NCBI RefSeq assembly: GCF_025460805.1
Contig: NZ_JAMXFJ010000009.1
Span: 62,001 to 126,000 of the forward strand
Direction of reading: 5' to 3'
Source: Microvirga sesbaniae
GTDB lineage: Bacteria; Pseudomonadota; Alphaproteobacteria; Rhizobiales; Beijerinckiaceae
Length of the DNA stretch: 64,000 nucleotides
Shown: in pieces, positions 61,985 to 64,000 of the stretch
Layout: every line of letters begins with the position of its first letter
How positions within the stretch are numbered: the stretch's first letter is position 1
The notes under the pieces: generated by a model
Seen by the model: the letters and a program-made list of their open reading frames with translations, nothing else
Told to the model about the DNA's origin: nothing
Databases searched by the model: none
Position numbers and translations under genes: made by a program

Positions 61985-63058
61985 GTGGGCCGGGATGATG
62001 GTGTGCTGGAGCAGCCGAGCTTGACCGCGAATACTCCTGCCGAGACTCGTCCTTCGCGGGATCTGGCCGTGATCCAGGCGTTTCTCTACAACGCCGACGG
62101 ACACGACAAGGAGGTCGAACTCGACCAGCAATGCCTTGTCGGCCTCGACGAGCGGACGCTCCTGTGGGTGGACGTCAATGGCCGAGACCGCAACGAGGTG
62201 GAGCATCTGACCCGCCTCTTCGATCTCGACCGCGGCTCGAGCCGGGAACTGCTCAATCCGCAAGAGGCGCCCTATCTCGACAATTACGGCGAGTACTTCC
62301 AGTTCGACGTCGTCAGCCTCTCGCGCGGAGAGAACGGCAACGGGGATCGCGCCCTCACCAAATGGCTCCCCGTCCACCTGGACTTCCTCGTCGGCCCGCG
62401 TTGGATCATCACCGTTCACGATGGCGAGTTGCCCTTCCTTCAGGCTTTCCGTGACCAGGGCAAGGGCGAAACCGTGATCGGAGCCCTCACCCCGCCGGCG
62501 CTCGCGGCCTCGCTTCTGGACTGGCACCTGAGCACCTACTTCGAGGCCGTCAGCGAACTTGAGGAGTTTCTGGACCGGCTCGACGAGGCGATGCTGGCGC
62601 ACTCGGCACGCCGCAGCCTGCTGGCCGGTGTGGTGGGGATGCGACGCAAGGTCTCCCAGCTTCGTCACTTCCTGAACCAGCAGCGCCCCATCTTCTACGG
62701 CCTCTCGCGTCCGGACTTTGCTCAGATCTTCGAGGCCGACGCGGCTGCGCATTATCAGTCGCTCGAGCGGCGGTTCGAGCGGGCCGTCGACGCGGTCGAC
62801 CATGCCCGCGAACTGGTGAACGGCTCGTTTGAGTTGTTCACGACCCGCACCGCGGAGGCGACCAACGACCTGGTCCGGCGGCTGACCTTCGTCACGGTGA
62901 TGCTGGGTGTGATTGGGGCGGTGGCGGGCGTGTTCGGCATGAACTTCGAGACCCCCTACACCCAGACCGGCGTCATCGGCTTCTGGGTTGTCGTCGGCGC
63001 CTTGGGGGCCTTCATCGGCATCGCGGCCGGTCTGGCCCGTCGCAGAGGGTGGATCTGA
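61985..63058 (+). CDS. CorA-family divalent metal transporter
   Basis: 357-residue CorA/ZntB-like channel. A large N-terminal cytoplasmic domain (about 290 residues) has long helices (EFLDRLDEAMLAHSARRSLLAGVVGMRRKV). Two C-terminal transmembrane helices follow, with the signature GMN in GVFGMNFETPYTQTG between them. It transports Mg, Co or Zn ions. The start GTG at 61985 is the frame's first; a later start near the conserved region is possible. Confidence 0.9.
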   Translation: MGRDDGVLEQPSLTANTPAETRPSRDLAVIQAFLYNADGHDKEVELDQQCLVGLDERTLLWVDVNGRDRNEVEHLTRLFDLDRGSSRELLNPQEAPYLDNYGEYFQFDVVSLSRGENGNGDRALTKWLPVHLDFLVGPRWIITVHDGELPFLQAFRDQGKGETVIGALTPPALAASLLDWHLSTYFEAVSELEEFLDRLDEAMLAHSARRSLLAGVVGMRRKVSQLRHFLNQQRPIFYGLSRPDFAQIFEADAAAHYQSLERRFERAVDAVDHARELVNGSFELFTTRTAEATNDLVRRLTFVTVMLGVIGAVAGVFGMNFETPYTQTGVIGFWVVVGALGAFIGIAAGLARRRGWI

Positions 63059-63409
63059 AGGGGCACCTGAAAGTATCGCTCACGCCCCGGCCAGTGCTGC
63101 AGGTTCGAAGCGTCTCGCATGACACGCCTGAGAAGTGAGGCCGAGGGTAGCAATCCTCATGGGACCAAACGGTCCGAAGGGGCTACGAAGGTCCGAGATG
63201 CGGCCCGTACCGCCACACGCTGTCAGTGCCCTGGCGATCCGGGTTGGTATCGGGTTGGCTCATATGCTGCATAAACAGCAGACGAAGTCTGTCGGCAGGC
63301 CGCTGCTGTCGCTCGCGGAGCAGTTTCACCTGCTCGCCGCATGAGGGAACTGCAGTGCATCTGCGGCTTTCTCGCCCGTAGGCAGGATTTACGCCAGAAT
63401 CAACAAGGT
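63059..63409. other. Non-coding stretch
   Basis: About 350 bp between the convergent corA and leuD genes. Frames on both strands look like shadows. No terminator with a clear T-run was seen. Confidence 0.35.
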
Positions 63410-64000
63410 TCATATGGTCGTCTGGCCTGCGCCGTCGCGTATCCTCGGTGTCACCCACGGGCGTATCGAAGAATCCAATTCTCGGAAAAGCGCAATGGCA
63501 TCGGCTTGGCTGAGGGTGATATCGATATCATCCCAGCCGTTCAGAAGCTTCGTCCGCCAGACAGGATCGATGGCGAATGGAATCGAGATTTCTTTCGCAG
63601 AGATCGTCTGCGTCTCAAGATCCACGGTCAGTTCCGCATGAGTCTCCTGGAGAAGCCCGATCAGTGCCTCACCGTCTCTCTCGCCCACTTTGGCAGGAAG
63701 AAGGCCGTTGTTGACGGCATTGGACGCGAAGATGTCGCCGAAACTCGGCGCGATCACGCAACGGATTCCATAATCCACGAGGGCGTAGACAGCAGCCTCG
63801 CGTGAGGAACCCGCCCCGAAATTGCGTCTTGCCACGATGATCTGCGCAATGCGATGGGGCGTCTGGTTGAGGGGGAAGTCGGCGATCTCCGTACCGTTGC
63901 CCGAGAAGCGCATGTCGTGAAGCAGGTAGCCGCCATAGCCTTCGGCTCGTGAGCGCTTCATGAAGCGGGCCGGGATCAGCTGGTCGGTGTCGATATTGGC
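63410..64000 (-). CDS. leuD: 3-isopropylmalate dehydratase small subunit (partial)
   Basis: Last 196 codons of LeuD; the 5' part lies beyond the window. Visible motifs are NIDTDQLIPARF (active-site region of the aconitase swivel domain), GSSREAAVYAL and FASNAVNNGLLP. With LeuC it isomerises 2-isopropylmalate to 3-isopropylmalate in leucine synthesis. Normal full length is about 200 residues, so only a few codons are missing. Confidence 0.93.
   Translation of the reverse strand, partial: ANIDTDQLIPARFMKRSRAEGYGGYLLHDMRFSGNGTEIADFPLNQTPHRIAQIIVARRNFGAGSSREAAVYALVDYGIRCVIAPSFGDIFASNAVNNGLLPAKVGERDGEALIGLLQETHAELTVDLETQTISAKEISIPFAIDPVWRTKLLNGWDDIDITLSQADAIALFRELDSSIRPWVTPRIRDGAGQTTI

Overview
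The window is chromosomal or large-replicon DNA from a GC-rich alphaproteobacterium. RecA is of the Rhizobiales type and is preceded by an alphaproteobacterial SOS box (GTTC-N7-GTTC). The cox-type molybdenum hydroxylase and its maturation genes, the many ABC uptake systems and the large number of mosaic intergenic palindromes also fit. My best guess, from memory of such genomes, is the order Hyphomicrobiales, perhaps a Microvirga- or Methylobacterium-like organism; no rRNA or other decisive marker is present.

Layout. (1) 0-3.5 kb: a polar amino-acid type ABC transporter (two permeases and a binding protein) followed by a YbiC/HcxB-like 2-hydroxyacid dehydrogenase. (2) 4.5-15 kb: a CO-dehydrogenase-like (form II, AYRGAGR) molybdenum hydroxylase in the order coxG, coxS, coxL, coxM, coxD, coxE on the minus strand, with a NifU-like protein upstream. 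Facing it on the plus strand are the Mo-cofactor genes: two XdhC halves, a MoeA/MogA-like protein and a MocA-like nucleotidyltransferase. (3) 15-18.8 kb: a second molybdenum hydroxylase of the PaoABC aldehyde-oxidase type. (4) 18.9-20.8 kb: an IS200/IS605 element with TnpA and a TnpB whose RuvC catalytic glutamate appears to be relocated. (5) 21.2-26.4 kb: an RND multidrug efflux pair with a convergent TetR repressor; related operator-like palindromes lie in front of both. (6) 27.9-31.5 kb: a ribose-type sugar ABC transporter. (7) 32-40.3 kb: several predicted exported proteins of unknown function, including two Gly-rich proteins that share a C-terminal domain and a coiled-coil protein. (8) 40-48 kb: small hypothetical genes, IS debris, palindromic repeats, an exonuclease and recA. 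(9) 48-60.5 kb: a sugar-acid catabolic locus with four intact enolase-superfamily (mandelate racemase-like) enzymes and a fifth broken one, an RraA-family protein, a CUT1 sugar ABC transporter and a GntR repressor. (10) 60.5-64 kb: IS6 and Crp/Fnr fragments, a CorA transporter and the 3' part of leuD running off the window edge.

Two repeat families are scattered between genes. Family A is built from inverted segments containing AAAAGTGGAC. Family B is about 95 bp, with five copies. They share the core AAGTGGAyCCGGTT and account for much of the non-coding DNA.

The most unusual items are the rearranged-active-site TnpB, the pair of secreted proteins with a shared uncharacterised C-terminal domain, and the multi-enolase sugar-acid locus. 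I saw no CRISPR array, rRNA gene or convincing tRNA gene.
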